A stretch of 64,000 bases of DNA from Neonectria sp. B-13 (Eukaryota; Ascomycota; Sordariomycetes; Hypocreales; Nectriaceae). The number at the start of each line of letters is the position of its first letter. The first letter of the stretch is position 1. A program made the translations under genes and the position numbers. Below the pieces are notes generated by a model. That model was given only the letters and a program-made list of their open reading frames with translations, was not told the DNA's origin and searched no databases. This document shows, piece by piece, positions 10,212-22,275 of the stretch. The stretch covers positions 505,924 to 569,923 of the forward strand of contig NOKP01000030.1 in the NCBI GenBank assembly GCA_002682825.1. The letters run 5' to 3'.

Positions 10212-11518
10212 TTTAGTAACAGAGTGTCTACATGTATATATAAAGTAGGAAAATCACTACTGTCATTTCTCAATATGAAATATAAAAAGAACCACTATCT
10301 GAACATTATGTCCAGATCGGATGCGTATGTTGATGGTTGTCGGTTGACGGTTGGAAGCGGGGCAGGCGCTAAAAATATGCAGATTTAATAGTAAGACTCA
10401 GTATAATTTAAAAGTAGTAGGGAAAATGTAGATTGCTATATGGAAAGACTAAGCTTAAAGTTCAATACACTGTGTAAAATACATTCATTTATTATATCTA
10501 TTATACTTAATATTTAATTTAATCAAAACCAAACCCTTTCCCATACTAAAGGCTTTAAAGTATTTTTTACATATTAATTACAACAAGGGTTAGGACAGAG
10601 TGGTAAGTGAGCTCTATAGCATTTCCGAGCAGCATTACACCACTTGTCAAGGATAAACTCCCCAGTTTATCATTTCAGTGGGCAATATTGAACTTATTTA
10701 GCGAGGACATCATGACATGTGTTGATCCCAATCTTTCTAGACTAGAGACAGCCATTGTCACCACAAACGGACAAGTTTGAATGGAAACTACACCCGGACC
10801 CAGTCAGACCTTGGCGGGCCAGGCCGGATTTAGAATCGCCTATTTTTACAGGTAGAAGCGAATTCCGACGCAAGCACCGTAACCAATGCGCAAGGTTCAG
10901 TCACAACATCCATAATAAGACCCACACAGGGAGGTCATGGGACTTGAACTTCAAAATGTGCTCCGAGTCCAAGGATGACAGCTTCTTGATTTTCACACAG
11001 ACGACACGGTCCTATGTCAGCTCTTCCCATGACCATGAGGAGACTTGGTGCATTGATACTAAGTCTTTCAGCTTGTTAGAGGATGAAGAGATGCATGGTA
11101 CCTCGTACCTCCTTCGTCTAGGATCTCTGATCCACTTTGACTAGTTTTCACTTCCAATCCGCACGCTGTCCTGTATGGAAACCTACGTGCGAAAAGAGCA
11201 AAATGACCCTACCTAGAATTTTCCCGAAGCAAGAAAAACAGCTCAGACCAGCTGATTCAAGACCCTGTCAAAGCTATCCTGAGACGTTTCCTTCGTTGCT
11301 TATTAGGCGGGCCGATTATCTCCACTAATGGGTCTAGTTGGCCTTAATCGTACGTGAAAACCTGGACTGCCCCGATGTTACACTAAGAGCAAAAAATGAG
11401 TAATAGTCACATACGAGGAAAGGAATTTCGCACTTAAAATCTCTTCATCCTTCTTCTTCTCGCCTGGCTGTTTCATAACCATTCCCCTCATAGTTGCCCT
11501 CATCACGCTCACTGCACA
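10212..11518. other. Intergenic region, AT-rich then mixed
   Basis: 10212-10600 is AT-rich with no gene signal. A 129-codon plus-strand ORF at 10755-11144 has no recognisable domain, no hydrophobic pattern and no helpful context, so I do not call it. The last 100 bases (CTTCATCCTTCTTCTTC) form a pyrimidine-rich tract typical of fungal promoters, just upstream of the permease. Confidence 0.35.
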
Positions 11519-13127
11519 ATGGCCATCGCCTCACAACTGCCTGTACACCCTGAAGAGGGTCCCGGGAAGAGCTTTCATAACAATTCCACGGCTCCACACG
11601 ACGCTGTTTTCGGGGAACTCAGAGAGGATGGACCGAATTACCGCAACGTAGGTCTTTCCGGCGTCCTGGCTCAACTTACGGCTAACACGTCATTTCAAGG
11701 TTGGCTGGCTTGGAACAATTGTTCTCATTATGAAGACTCAAATCGGCCTCGGCGTTCTTTCAGTCCCGGCAGCTTTCAATATACTTGGAATCGTACCGGG
11801 CGTCATCTGTCTCTGTGCAGTAGGAGGAATCACGTCCTGGTCTGGCTACATCGTCGGCAATTTCAAGCTCAACCATCCGGAAGTATACGGCATTGAGGAC
11901 GCAGGAGCACTTATGTTCGGCAGAATCGGACGGGAGGGTTTTGGTGCCGCGTTTTGTCTCTGTGGGTCGCCATCAAATTGCCGGTGGACGGGGATAAGCT
12001 GACTGTAGTCGCAGACTGGGTCTTCGTTGCAGGCTCGGCTATGCTGGGCTTGTCAATCGGATTGAACTCGGTGTCATCTCACGGCTTGTGCACGGCTGCC
12101 TTTGTTGCGTTCGCAGCCATCCTAGGCTTCCTCCTCTCTAGTATTCGTACCCTAGGCAAGATTACTTGGCTTGCGTGGGTTGGATTGGTCTGTCTGGTTT
12201 CAGCCAGTGAGTCTACTGAAATATCTTGTGCACTTGCGTCTGATTCATGACAGTCCTTATTGTTACAATCGCGGTCGGAATTCAAGACCGCCCCGAAGCT
12301 GCTCCTAAGAATAGCGTCTGGGTCCCGGATTACAAGATCACTAACAACCCTAGCTTTACTGATGCCGTTACTGCCGTCTCGACTTTTGTCCTGGCGTATT
12401 CGGGCACGCCTGCCTACTTCAACATTATATCCGAAATGCGCGACCCTCGCCACTATACTAAATCGCTGATTGTCGCTCAGTGCGGTATCACAGCTATCTA
12501 CATTGCTATTGGCTGTGTAGTATACTACTTCTGTGGTTCATATGTCTCATCGCCAGCAATGGGGTCTGCCGGCGGTGTTGTTAAGAAAATCTCATACGGA
12601 GTCGCTCTTCCAGGACTCCTCGCAAGTCTGATTATCACCAGCCATGTAAGCTCACACTCTACATTCCAGAAGAGTCAAGCGCGGTCAATACTGACTATGC
12701 GAAGCTTCCAGCAAAGTTGATTTTTATGCGCCTTCTACGCGGCACGGAACATCTTACTTCCAACTCCTTCGTGCACTGGAGCACTTGGTTAGCTTGCACT
12801 TTCGGAGTGACAATAGTGGCATATATCATTGCGAGCGCTATCCCCGTCTTTGAAAGCCTCGTGTCGCTCGTGGGCGCTTTGCTCGGCACTCTTATTTCCT
12901 TTCAGCCTATGGGTTGCATGTGGCTGTATGACAACTGGACCAAGGGCAAGCAGGAGAGATCTGTTAAGTGGATGTTCATGGTCGGCTGGTCTGTCTTTGT
13001 GATTGTGGCTGGCTCATTTTTGACGGTTGCTGGCACGTATAGCTCAGCTAAGAGTATTGCTGATTCTTACAGAGAGAATGGGGGGACATCTCCTTGGAGT
13101 TGCGCTGATAACTCAAACTCAAAGTAG
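11519..13127 (+). CDS. Amino-acid permease (Aa_trans family, Mtr-like), 465 aa
   Basis: Five exons: 11519-11647, 11700-11961, 12015-12206, 12254-12645 and 12705-13127, in frame throughout. The first helix reads IVLIMKTQIGLGVLSVPAAF, the hallmark of the fungal amino acid/auxin permease group that includes Neurospora Mtr. Further marks are GVICLCAVGGITSWSGYIVG, AYSGTPAYFNIISEMRDP and, restored by the last intron, HLPAKLIFMRLLRG. About 11 membrane segments follow a cytosolic N-terminus of about 45 residues. It should import neutral or aromatic amino acids across the plasma membrane; substrate range is not readable. Intron 2 uses a less common GTGGGT donor but is needed to join FGAAFCL to the next helix. 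It lies upstream of a tyrosinase in the same orientation; a link through tyrosine supply is possible but unproven. Confidence 0.88.
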
Positions 13128-14142
13128 AACTCAACGTAAATAGATGATAAAATATATATCAGTCGAGCCATACTACGTTTAGGATGCCTACTGTCAGTCT
13201 ATAGCAAAACCATACCTTGCGGGGCCTTTACTAATGATCTAGTGCGTGCTACTCGAGGGTGGATGTAGTTCACAAGCAAGGAATTTCTGGTATCTATAAC
13301 AGACTTCGAACAGAGGCATGTACGTTCGAGTGCCATGTTTCGGGGCTCCACACCTTCCTTTCTCCGGGCTGTCAAATCTCCGACTCCATTACCCCCCCCC
13401 CCCCCGTGATTCTCTTTCAGCTGTAGTGTGAGGCCAATCGCATTCTTCAGACCCTAAGCCCAAGGAGAAGAAGGCGGCGGCTCGGGCCCTGGGTGGCAGT
13501 CAGCCACTGCGCCACCGCCTACCGATGGGCACCAGTCGCAAATAAAATCAACATGTTCCTGAAGCCTAATGCATGCGAGTGGGTTGTGTCACTCATTCAC
13601 TTCGTGGCGGCCATAGACTAAGTTAAGCGCTGCGGCAGGACTCCGTATTCGGGGTTGAGATTACTTCTCTTGTCTCAAACAATGAGCTGAAAAGACAAAG
13701 TCGGCTACCTTCGACCGCCACCACAGTAACTATTGGAGCGAGTTTAAGTCTGGATCGCTTGGACCAGCATGTGGCTAGCTGAGGACTTGGGCAACTGGAC
13801 AAATTCGTCAGATTCAGAGACATTCAACAAAATCTATCAATACTCCGCATACAGTGAGAGCAGTATGTGGTTACGGCCTCAACGATGTCCTCGCCACATG
13901 TCTTAGATGAGGGTTCTAGACCACAAGATTACGGACTGTGTCTTAGGAAAGGTAAGCCGATTGGCAAACGCTTGTTTCGCTCGGAACCGCCCACCTTTTC
14001 AATCTCGGCCACAATATGTCCATGGTGGTGCTTAGGAAAAGACATAAATTAAGCTACCCGACCAGCTTGAGCTTGGAAATTCTCTCACACCCATTCTCAC
14101 CCATGCTCTTTCTTTCAACTAACACCATTCATTGCCTTCGAT
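13128..14142. other. Intergenic region with a poly-C run
   Basis: Contains a C homopolymer of about 15 bases near 13391-13405 and a small inverted repeat near 13491-13520 (GGTGGCAGT facing ACTGCGCCACC). No gene was recognised. It includes the tyrosinase promoter on the right. Confidence 0.35.
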
Positions 14143-16536
14143 ATGACGAGCTCAGACAAGACGTTCCCCATCTCCGGAATTCCTTCAGATGTCAATTCTA
14201 AGACAAAGAGCATACCCTATGCCCCCGGTCTTCCCTCTCGTCATGAGATTTCTGAATTGTTCCCTTCTGATGATCCATTGATCCGGAAGCAGTGGACTCT
14301 ATTCGTACTGGCGCTGAACCGTTTCAAGGCCCTCGGAGTGGAGAATAAACTCTCGTACTTCCAGGTCGCTGGCATCCATTCTTATCCTCTGCAGCCCTGG
14401 GATGGAGCGGCGGATCCACCTAAGCCATGCGGTGTTATAACTGGAGGCTATTGTCAGCATAACACCATCAAGTTCCCAACCTGGCACCGACCTTATATGC
14501 TGCTTTTCGAGGTATGCACTCAATGTCCTGCGTGCTGTCGTTATAGATTCTCACTAGTCCTTCATTTAGAAACTCATTTGGACGCACATGAACGACGTCA
14601 TTGATGAGTGGAAGCTTGATAGTCTTCGACAGACCGAGTGGAAGGGAGCTGCCAACACGTGGAGGCTCCCGTACTGGGATTGGGCTCGCAAGCAGAGCTA
14701 TAACCAAGAGTACTCGCTACCGGCGGTTCTTATTGTGGATCAAGTCACCATCTATCCGCCTGACAAACCTGAAGGTCAGACGGGTGTTACAAATCCTCTC
14801 TGGGGGTTTGCAAACCCCGAGACGGTAGACGGAAAACCGGATGGCAAGCCGAGGCCGTTCGGCGACATGCCTGAGGGCAAGACGAAGTGGAATATCCCAA
14901 ATCATGGACCACTTCCTGTAAGAATTGTTCCCTTGAACTCCGCTCCGGGCTTTCCTGATTTTTGTCTAGTGGAGCAAGTGTTCAGCCATCAGCCGCTTCG
15001 GAATTTTCAGTGAGGATGGCAAGAGCTTTACAGGTCTTGATGGTGTCAACAACTTTACAGAGGCAAACTTGACCCTTAGCCAGTTTTCAAAGAACTGGTA
15101 TAACCCCTTTAAAGAAGAGGAAAACTTCAAAGACGCCCCACCAGGAACGCTGTCTGACGCCGTCAATCGTCTGTTCTCGTCAAAGTACACTGACACCTGG
15201 AACACGTTTGCCAGCACGAAATGGTGGAAGCAGAGTGCACAGGAGGTCAGCACTGGCTACCTGTCGCTGGAGTACATCCACAACAACATCCATGTAAGTT
15301 GCAAGCATCCACATTCAACTCTCAGCTCATTTGTCCGATACTGATCTCCTGTCTCATGAAGAGTCTCACTGGCGGGTCCAACTACAATAAGCCTGAGAAA
15401 GGCAAGACCGGCGGCTATGGCCTTGGCCACATGTCAGATGTTCCAGTAGCTGCGTTTGATCCCGTGTTCTGGCTGCACCACTGGTAAGTTACCGGTTCCG
15501 GTTGTGATGACGAAACTTTGCTGACATGAAGTCAAGTAACATTGATCGCCTGCTTGCAATGTGGCAGGCCCTGAACTGGAATGCCTGGTTTGACATACCC
15601 GCTTTCCTAGACAACAATCCAAGCCACCCCGAACCAAGTCGTTATGCTGATCTTCTGCCATTTCACGCCATTGAGACCGATACGCCAGAGACCGGATATT
15701 GGACATCGGATGCCGTACGAGACTGGACCAAGCTACACTATCAGTATGATGACCTCAAGCCTCGACCAGAAGCGATCCTCCCGGACGGTACACTCGACGA
15801 AGAACGATACAAGACCGACCTCTTGACGCACATCCAAGAAATCTACCCCAGCACTCAAAAGTACTACGAAACGCTCTTTGCCGACAGAAGCATCAAGAAC
15901 GAGGACTTCTTCGGCCCTCACAACACTGAGAACGTGACCTGGAACGACTACATAATCAACGTCATCTATGACCGCTACGCCCTCGACGGCACGTCGTATG
16001 TGATCCAATTTTGGCTCGGCGGCGAAGACAACAACCCCGACACCACATTCAAGGATGAAGAGAACTTGATCGGCCAGGTATATTCCTTCGGCGGCCTGAC
16101 CCCTGCTTCCACCGACTCGCCTGGTGGCTGCGCCAACTGCGGCGAGCAAAAGGACAACAAGGTGCTGTCCCGGGCTCAGGTGCCGCTTACCATCCCTATT
16201 ATATCCCAGGCGCTTGATGGGGGCTACCAGCATATTGACTCAACGCGAGGGCGACATGTCGAGCCTTACCTCATGAAGCATCTGCACTGGAAGTTTGTGC
16301 AGATCGGAGGAGAGGAGAAGCCGGCCAGCGACTTCCCCAACACCACCATCTCTGTCTGGAGGGGCACGGGCAAGGCGCAGGATCCGGCAGAGGAGACGGG
16401 AAAGGCATTGCCGCCTATATATGCCGGATACCAGATTCTATACAAGCCCACGGACGGAAAGGATTGTGGGCTGACGCATGACGATGAGCTGCTGGGCGAG
16501 GCTCGCAAGCCACACTTTCACTTCAGAACTTTTTAA
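14143..16536 (+). CDS. Tyrosinase (type-3 copper polyphenol oxidase), 720 aa
   Basis: Five exons: 14143-14511, 14570-14917, 14970-15293, 15362-15483 and 15537-16536 (2163 nt). CuA ligands are visible as His in AGIHSYP and the two His of CQHNTIKFPTWHRPY. The Cys-x-His in CQH matches the thioether Cys-His of fungal tyrosinases. CuB ligands are HNNIH and the FDPVFWLHHCNIDR signature, whose Cys codon is split by intron 4. The enzyme should oxidise monophenols and o-diphenols to quinones (melanin or phenolic metabolism). A C-terminal extension of about 300 residues matches the inhibitory domain of latent fungal proenzymes and contains CANC, like the CxxC copper-loading motif described in Aspergillus MelB. 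No signal peptide is evident, which fits intracellular fungal tyrosinases. Confidence 0.93.
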
Positions 16537-17713
16537 TAGTATAGTTCTTCAAGGGAACTCAAGAACAATCTGAGCAAGCATGAAGACCATCCAGCTGTAT
16601 ATCTTAGCGAGCCTCTCGTGAAATTGATATAGTGAGCGCTACATAATGAATTGCGGCATCTACTGGTCAACCAGCTGTGTGACAATACTTATTAACTCAA
16701 ATATGGCAAGCATCTAATTCTGCAGCCCCTGAATACTAAGCAGTGAGTTTATGAAGAATAGCCCAATTAAAAGGCTAGACGCTATACAGAGGACTAGTTC
16801 AGAGTAGATGTATGAAGGTGATCTCTACGTTTGTTGGAAAGCACGCTGCGTTACTATGGCAAACTGGTACCAGAGTGGCATTGTAAACTCTCAGTATGAG
16901 GCTCTTAATAACAGAAAGCGGAGGCTATGTGGGAAATCAGGTACATAACTAGTCCTGATTAAGAAGGTAGGGCTTCAGTATATATAGAAAGCCATTTTAT
17001 AGGTTTGATCTGGAATAATTGCTGTTGTTTGCCATCGGGCTGATAAACTCTGGACGGTTGAAGTACAGGACGCAACAAGGGAGAGTGAACAGCACAATTC
17101 CAGGATACCTCGGAATACCCTTGAAGTTCGCATTCTTAGGCATCTTCCTTGAAGGTACTGATGTTTGGCACTTTGCTGAGTTGTTCTCGTTCACCGGTCG
17201 CATCACTAGCTGCGATGCCTCAATGATATCATCAAAAGAGAATTAGTCTTTCAAATAGCTTCATGGCATTAATATATAGTAAGAAAATTTGGATTATACC
17301 AAGTACAAGCAAGAGGAGAACTCACCAAGTCAGAAATTAAGAAAATACTTGAAGGTAAAGCTTTGAAGAGTATCTCGGAAAATTCGCTTTGGGTGTTGTT
17401 TAAAGGGTGTACAGTGTCATTTGGTTATATTCGCTAGGTCGCATCGCGGGGTTGATTTCATGATGAGGGAGAGCAGTTGGTGTTTATTTGTCCCTGTGCT
17501 GGAAGCTATATGCTGACTCAGCGGGCTTGTACCGATCCAACAACACCACTGTAATGTTGATAAGGAGGATGCTGACATAATTTAGGCGCCTGATTGCTCG
17601 TCCATCAGCCACCTCATTTTATTCAACCTTACACCTTCAACTCTAATACAGTTTCGACACATCCGTCGTAATGCTACTTCAGATATGCAACAGCTTGCCA
17701 TGCCACGACAGTC
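16537..17713. other. Intergenic region, no gene recognised
   Basis: AT-leaning sequence with many short A/T runs. ORFs at 16997-17246 on both strands are short and without recognisable features. The last 150 bases form the probable promoter of the kinase-like gene. Confidence 0.3.
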
Positions 17714-18586
17714 ATGCTATATACACCACCCATCGACAATACGCCAACTCAGCACGAGGGCACTGAGCACATGGCCATAAAAAACACTCGCCTCCGTCGC
17801 CTTTTGACCCGCCTCGCGCTTCGGACAACAGCGCATTGCTACAAGCTGGATGGCTTCGTCCGGCCAATCTCTCCGAATCTTATCGTCAAGACTGGTCCTT
17901 GGGTTCATCTTACCGAGGCCGCCACAATGCAGTTCATTTCCACAAACACGTCTATTCCCGTACCGCGAGTGCACTGCTCCTTCGTCCACAACAACCGCGC
18001 CTACATTGTTATGGAGCGCATACAAGGCCATGTCCTCGCCAAAACGTGGATGACGCTGTCTGAGATTGATCGCGAGACCGTACTTGCTCAGCTTCGCCGC
18101 ATGTTGAAAGAGCTGAGATCACTGACGCCACCTGGCCTCAAAGTCGAGAGCTGTGTTAACGGTTCCTTGTACGACTCTCGCATTCCTCATGCCAGGCCCC
18201 GATTCGGCCCATTTCAAACAATTCAAGACTTCCATCACTGGCTCCGTAATGGGTTCCGACTTGAAGACTATCCTGACCGTAAGGGTGAGAAGGAATATGA
18301 AGATATCGAAGCCATGATCACCAAGCAGAATGGACCGTGGCCGCCTCCCGTATTTACACATGGTGATTTAAATCCTTGCAATATTTTGCTTCGTGGGACG
18401 CAGGTTGTTGGCATTATCGACTGGGAATTTTCAGGGTGGTATCCGTTCTACTGGGAATACACGGCCGCATGGTATGGAAATCGTACTCGGCAGTGGTGGC
18501 AAAGCAGATTGGACAACTTCATTGATGCGCATCCTGAAGAGTTGAAGATGGAGATCTTGCGTCAGAAGTGGTGGGGAGATTTCTAA
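17714..18586 (+). CDS. Aminoglycoside-phosphotransferase-fold kinase (APH family), 290 aa
   Basis: Intronless. The catalytic loop THGDLNPCNILL (Asp218 as the expected base, Asn223 as metal ligand) and the following GIIDWEFSG (the DFG equivalent, here DWE) identify the APH/choline-kinase fold (PF01636). The N-lobe contains YIVMERIQGHVLAKTW, the usual hinge and following segment of fungal APH proteins. The family phosphorylates small hydroxylated molecules; most of the many fungal members have unknown substrates. A shorter start at Met20 is possible. The gene stands alone between a tyrosinase and decayed sequence, so context gives no substrate. It is a different gene from the APH protein in the NRPS cluster at 46-47 kb. 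Confidence 0.8.
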   Translation: MLYTPPIDNTPTQHEGTEHMAIKNTRLRRLLTRLALRTTAHCYKLDGFVRPISPNLIVKTGPWVHLTEAATMQFISTNTSIPVPRVHCSFVHNNRAYIVMERIQGHVLAKTWMTLSEIDRETVLAQLRRMLKELRSLTPPGLKVESCVNGSLYDSRIPHARPRFGPFQTIQDFHHWLRNGFRLEDYPDRKGEKEYEDIEAMITKQNGPWPPPVFTHGDLNPCNILLRGTQVVGIIDWEFSGWYPFYWEYTAAWYGNRTRQWWQSRLDNFIDAHPEELKMEILRQKWWGDF

Positions 18587-19200
18587 AATGCTGGCCATTA
18601 GATGGACCACAGACTTGGTTGTCAACCTATATAGCTACCTACGAGGTCATGTTTCCACAATTAATATTGTCCAACTAGCTTACACGTAGTACTTGCCATC
18701 GCCTGCTTCTTGTTCTCCATATTCTTATTGCAACCATCAGCCGCAAAATACGACTGTTGGCTAATGTTGACTGCACCGCGCTGTTCGCCCCTAAGTCGCC
18801 AATTGCTTCTACCAACCAGCGGTTACCCATAATCGTGTTTCAGATGGGACCATTTATCAATGACCGCTAGACCGAAAGTAAGGCACCCTACACTTGGCAA
18901 GGTCATGTCTCCCATAATAGGTGGTCTCCCACCAACACCATCACTACCGAGCTCCACCACGTCCATATGGGTAGCCTTAGCGTTTCGCGGGGCGCGTAAA
19001 CACGACAGGCAACAATGCGATGGCCAATCGGATGGACTTTCTATTTTTGGCAGGGCAAACACCAACAGCATGATTATAGGGAAGATGAGGGTTAAAAGGG
19101 CCGCTGCCAGTCTACTCATATCGGTCATTTGGTTCCTTAAGAAACAGCGTCCAACATCCCCTCTTCATTTTCCTAGTTTGATACGTCCTGGAACATTGTC
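18587..19200. other. Intergenic region with one doubtful membrane ORF
   Basis: The minus strand at 19128-18823 has a 101-codon ORF starting with a long hydrophobic stretch (LLTLIFPIIMLLVFALP) that could be a signal anchor. The rest has no recognisable feature, and the opposite strand is open over the same bases. I do not call it as a gene. Confidence 0.25.
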
Positions 19201-19212
19201 GGTAACAAGAAT

Positions 19213-19762
19213 CGGCTGTACATTGGACTTTATCCGAGCGGAGTTGTTAATAATGAGGAACGAAAGTAAGGCCACTCGATCATCAGAGCTCTCAACGCTG
19301 TTCTAATGTGTTGCGTTAAATATCATTGGGGCTTTCTCACAGGTCCTAAGATGGAAATACAGCCATAAGTGCCTGGTATGCGATGCCATGTCAAGAACAC
19401 CCCATTTCAGGGCTGGGTCTATGAAGAAATCCCTCTGAGAAACGTCAAGACCACGGCCAGTCTCCTGGCGCGGATCATGATTGCGAAAGTTGAAGACGAG
19501 AAGCAGCTTCTTGAGATCTTCCGTGCAACACCAGTTGTCCAGAACGATCCTAACTGGCGCTGCCGTACATGGGTTGCCGAAGCATTAACTCCAAGATGGA
19601 CATGCCGTGGGTACGGCAGAGTTAGACTGGGTGAAGATTGAGGCATTCGCTCGTAGGTACGTCGCGACGAAGGCTGGCAGCGGCAGATATGGTCAAGGTG
19701 CGGATATGTCCCAACCCAAGCCAACTTGGGATATGATCGAGGGGAGAGAAGCTGTTCCGTAG
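19213..19762 (+). pseudogene. Pseudogene of a conserved fungal protein of unknown function (DUF6914-like)
   Basis: Reading along the strand gives the conserved pieces of a small fungal protein family in order but not in one frame: RLYIGLYPSG at the start, YHWGFLTGPK, GMRCHVKN, WVYEEIPL, LLARIMIAKVEDE, DPNWRCRTWVAEAL, and finally ELDWVKIEAFARRYV with a tail to TAG 19760-19762. Four lesions are visible. No ATG lies in frame before the first block. The expected intron after EERK has a donor (GTAAGG) and branch point but no AG at the acceptor. A TAA stop sits between GPKMEIQP and VPGMR. A one-base shift follows WVAEAL. The family name is from memory of the motif order and could be a near relative. 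Function unknown; not expected to be expressed as protein. Confidence 0.6.
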
Positions 19763-20493
19763 CTAGGCAATTATCATCATCGACGCCTATTGAATACTTT
19801 AGTCGCAGGCAGTCGTGGATTCTAAATAACCATGGCCAGCGATATATAATAGAATTTACTGTCTTGTAATTTACAACTTTGTATGCAGATATGCTGTAAT
19901 GTACTCTGGAGTGAATTTGATCCTTCGGTATGGATCCTACAAGGTTTCAACACTTAACGATCAATGTCTAATGCACCCTTTTCCAACTAATCCCTATATA
20001 CAAGTCCCCATGCTAACTAAACACTTTCCAGGTTGTCGCATCATGGCGCAGTTTTTGTGTTCTTCACAGAGGCCCCAATCCTTGAGGGCGAATTGCCCAC
20101 TATTAGGGCGGAGGCAGGCGAGCCGCTTGCGATGGAAGTGTTTCGTCTGAAGACGAAGTAGCTTTGGTTCGAGAATTGCCGAGCGATGGAGAAGGCGAGA
20201 GAACTGGTATTCAGGATAGCAACGTCTAGGATTATGACGAGGAGTGTTTTCGTATTCTGAGGCTGAAATGAAAGATGCCGATCTAACAAATTAACTAAAG
20301 CAGATGGTGCGACGTCCTTCTCCCTTTGTCACCGTGGATTAAGGCATCATCCATCCCGTATTCCCACAGACAGTGCTTCACTTCCCCCCTTAATCCTGCC
20401 TTGCCTAAGCTTCAGACATCCACTTGTTTTCGTCAAAACTCCCAGGAACAAGAAGGCTGCCTGCCAAGGCACTAGGACAATCCAGAGCTTCTT
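19763..20493. other. Intergenic region with a possible coding remnant
   Basis: At about 20045-20160 the plus strand holds a 38-codon stretch (VFVFFTEAPILEGELPT) that reads like a protein but stops at a TAG and has no start or neighbouring exon. It may be a fragment of a decayed gene. Nothing else was recognised. Confidence 0.25.
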
Positions 20494-21080
20494 TTACAGC
20501 GTAAGAGCTCCGCCGACAGCATAAACTCCTGCGGTTGCAGCATCAAGGTCCTGCTGCCCCGATCCACCACAGACACCAATAGCGGCGAAGAATGTGCCGT
20601 TAATGAACACAGGAATAGCACCTGGTACAGCCAGCATACCGCCGTTGGTAGTATCGAGGCCGTAATCCTCGCTCCCTGGCTGGACTATGGGGCCCAGGTC
20701 GCCCGAAGTGAAGGCACCGTTGAAGAGACTGACGGTCCGAGTCTTTCGGATGCATGTGTCGACACTCTCGATCCAAGCGTTGTCCATGCGGAGGAGGCTG
20801 ATTATAAATCCAGAAGGATCAGTAATGACAATCGACGACGGAGAACTGTAAAGACATCGTTTAGTAAGTTTGCTTTCGACAGCTCAGATACAAGGCTTTA
20901 CCTATTGTTTGCCGCGACGGCTACTGCTGCCTCAGTTGCGACTAGGGCCTGCTGTGCATTCAGCACGAAGCGCTCGTTTGGAGACTTCAGTGTGGTGTAC
21001 CACTGAGACACCGGAGGGAGGGCGTAGGCAGTCTGGCAGAAGACTGCGAGGGCTGAAAGGATGAGCTCAGGGTGCTTCAT
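20494..21080 (-). CDS. Secreted DUF336/GlcG (HbpS-like) protein, 176 aa
   Basis: Two exons: 21080-20902 and 20845-20494, with an intron at 20901-20846 (GTAAAG..TTTACAG). Residues 1-20 form a signal peptide with a cleavable AYA end before LPPVSQWY. The mature part has the DUF336/Haem_degrading (PF03928) pattern: an early helix with Ala repeats (ALVATEAAVAVAANN), SIVITDPSGFIISLLRMD, a helix beginning DTCIRKTRTVS, GGMLAVPGAIPV and the closing IGVCGGSGQQDLDAATAG. The family binds small ligands and, in bacteria, haem or cobalamin. Secreted fungal members are common and mostly uncharacterised. It appears intact although flanked by pseudogenes. Confidence 0.82.
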
Positions 21081-22275
21081 GTTGAGTAGTGCGGTAGAGA
21101 TGGAGATTGAAAGTGAGCTTGAAGATGGGTAGGAGAAGTTTTGTGCTTGTCAAGTGGTGACTGTAGTGTTGGTGCCATTACCGTGTTTTATATATTGTAA
21201 TCCGTCTAATGAACCTGGAAAGGCTTCTAGATATTGACCCCTTAGTTTCGCGGGATAGTCCTCCTTGTCTGCCCGTAGTCTCGGGTATCCTGATTCCTGA
21301 TTCTGCGACCGCGCGCGGCTGTCCACCGACTCTTGGTCAGCTGTACTGTTCATATCCATGCTTTCTGAAGCCCAAGCATACCGGCACTCTAAATATCGCA
21401 TCTCCAACGCGAAAGCTTATTTCATGTAGCTCGACCACTGCGGTGGCTGTGCCGCGCGGTGAGAGTAACGATTGGTCACAATAATGGATTCATTTAGTTC
21501 CGCGCGCGCGGGAAACCCCCACCATCCCAGAAGTGCCAGGATGTTAGTTTGTCTACATTGTTCCTATATTTGTAAGCTTTCAACAGGTTCCGCGCGCTAC
21601 GTTCCATTACTCTGTTCGGGGAGATAACTGTCGATTGGTTTCTACTTGATATACCTTGGATGCTAGATAGGTTTCTTCCAATTGTACCACATCCTCGTTT
21701 ACCTTATTAAAGCCGCTCAAGTAAACATGACTTTTTGAAAGAAAAGGAACCCATCCTCGGCGGCTGCCTCGAGCTCAATCTCAATGGTCGAACCGACACC
21801 AGATCCATCAAAATCTAGAAAAGAGTCACCAAATCTGCGTCACCAAAATCTGGGTCAACATCAGTACCGTCCCCAGTATTGTGACCTGTCCAGGAGGTCT
21901 GGTTCACAGAAGTTCCTTGAGATACACTGTCAAAAGGGTCTTTGGACCCGGTGTCATCACCCGTGTTCGCATCAGGGTCTGTCGTCTTCGCTGTCTCATC
22001 AGTCGGATCCGTAGCTTAAGTGGCTTCAAAATTGGGAGCATTTTTTCGAAGGCTGCCGGCCCAATTGCGCCAATTGCGGACCGCGGCGAAGGCAGCCCTC
22101 AGGCTGTTCCAGATAATTGGCAAGACCTTGGAAGCCACCTTCATAATCATCTCGCCCATCTGCATCTACATATATAGTTGCTCACCCCTCACTTTCTTTT
22201 ATTAAAGGAATAATACATATAAATGAATGTTTTATTAATACTACTACTTGAACTTTAGAGCACATCCTAACTACC
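21081..22275. other. Intergenic region with clustered CCGCGCG motifs
   Basis: CCGCGCG occurs near 21310, 21453, 21500 and 21591, within 300 bases upstream of the DUF336 gene and in otherwise ordinary sequence. Short ORFs on either strand (for example 21784-22205) show no recognisable protein. Confidence 0.35.

Noticed and set aside
10755..11144. 129-codon plus-strand ORF
   Set aside because: No recognisable motif, no codon bias like the neighbours, no splice partners.
13470..13530. Inverted repeat considered as a tRNA or terminator hairpin
   Set aside because: No A/B box or cloverleaf can be built, and fungal polymerase II genes do not use hairpin terminators.
22020..22205. Small basic amphipathic ORF (61 codons)
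   Set aside because: Short and lacking any context; the hydrophobic end comes from an AT-rich stretch.
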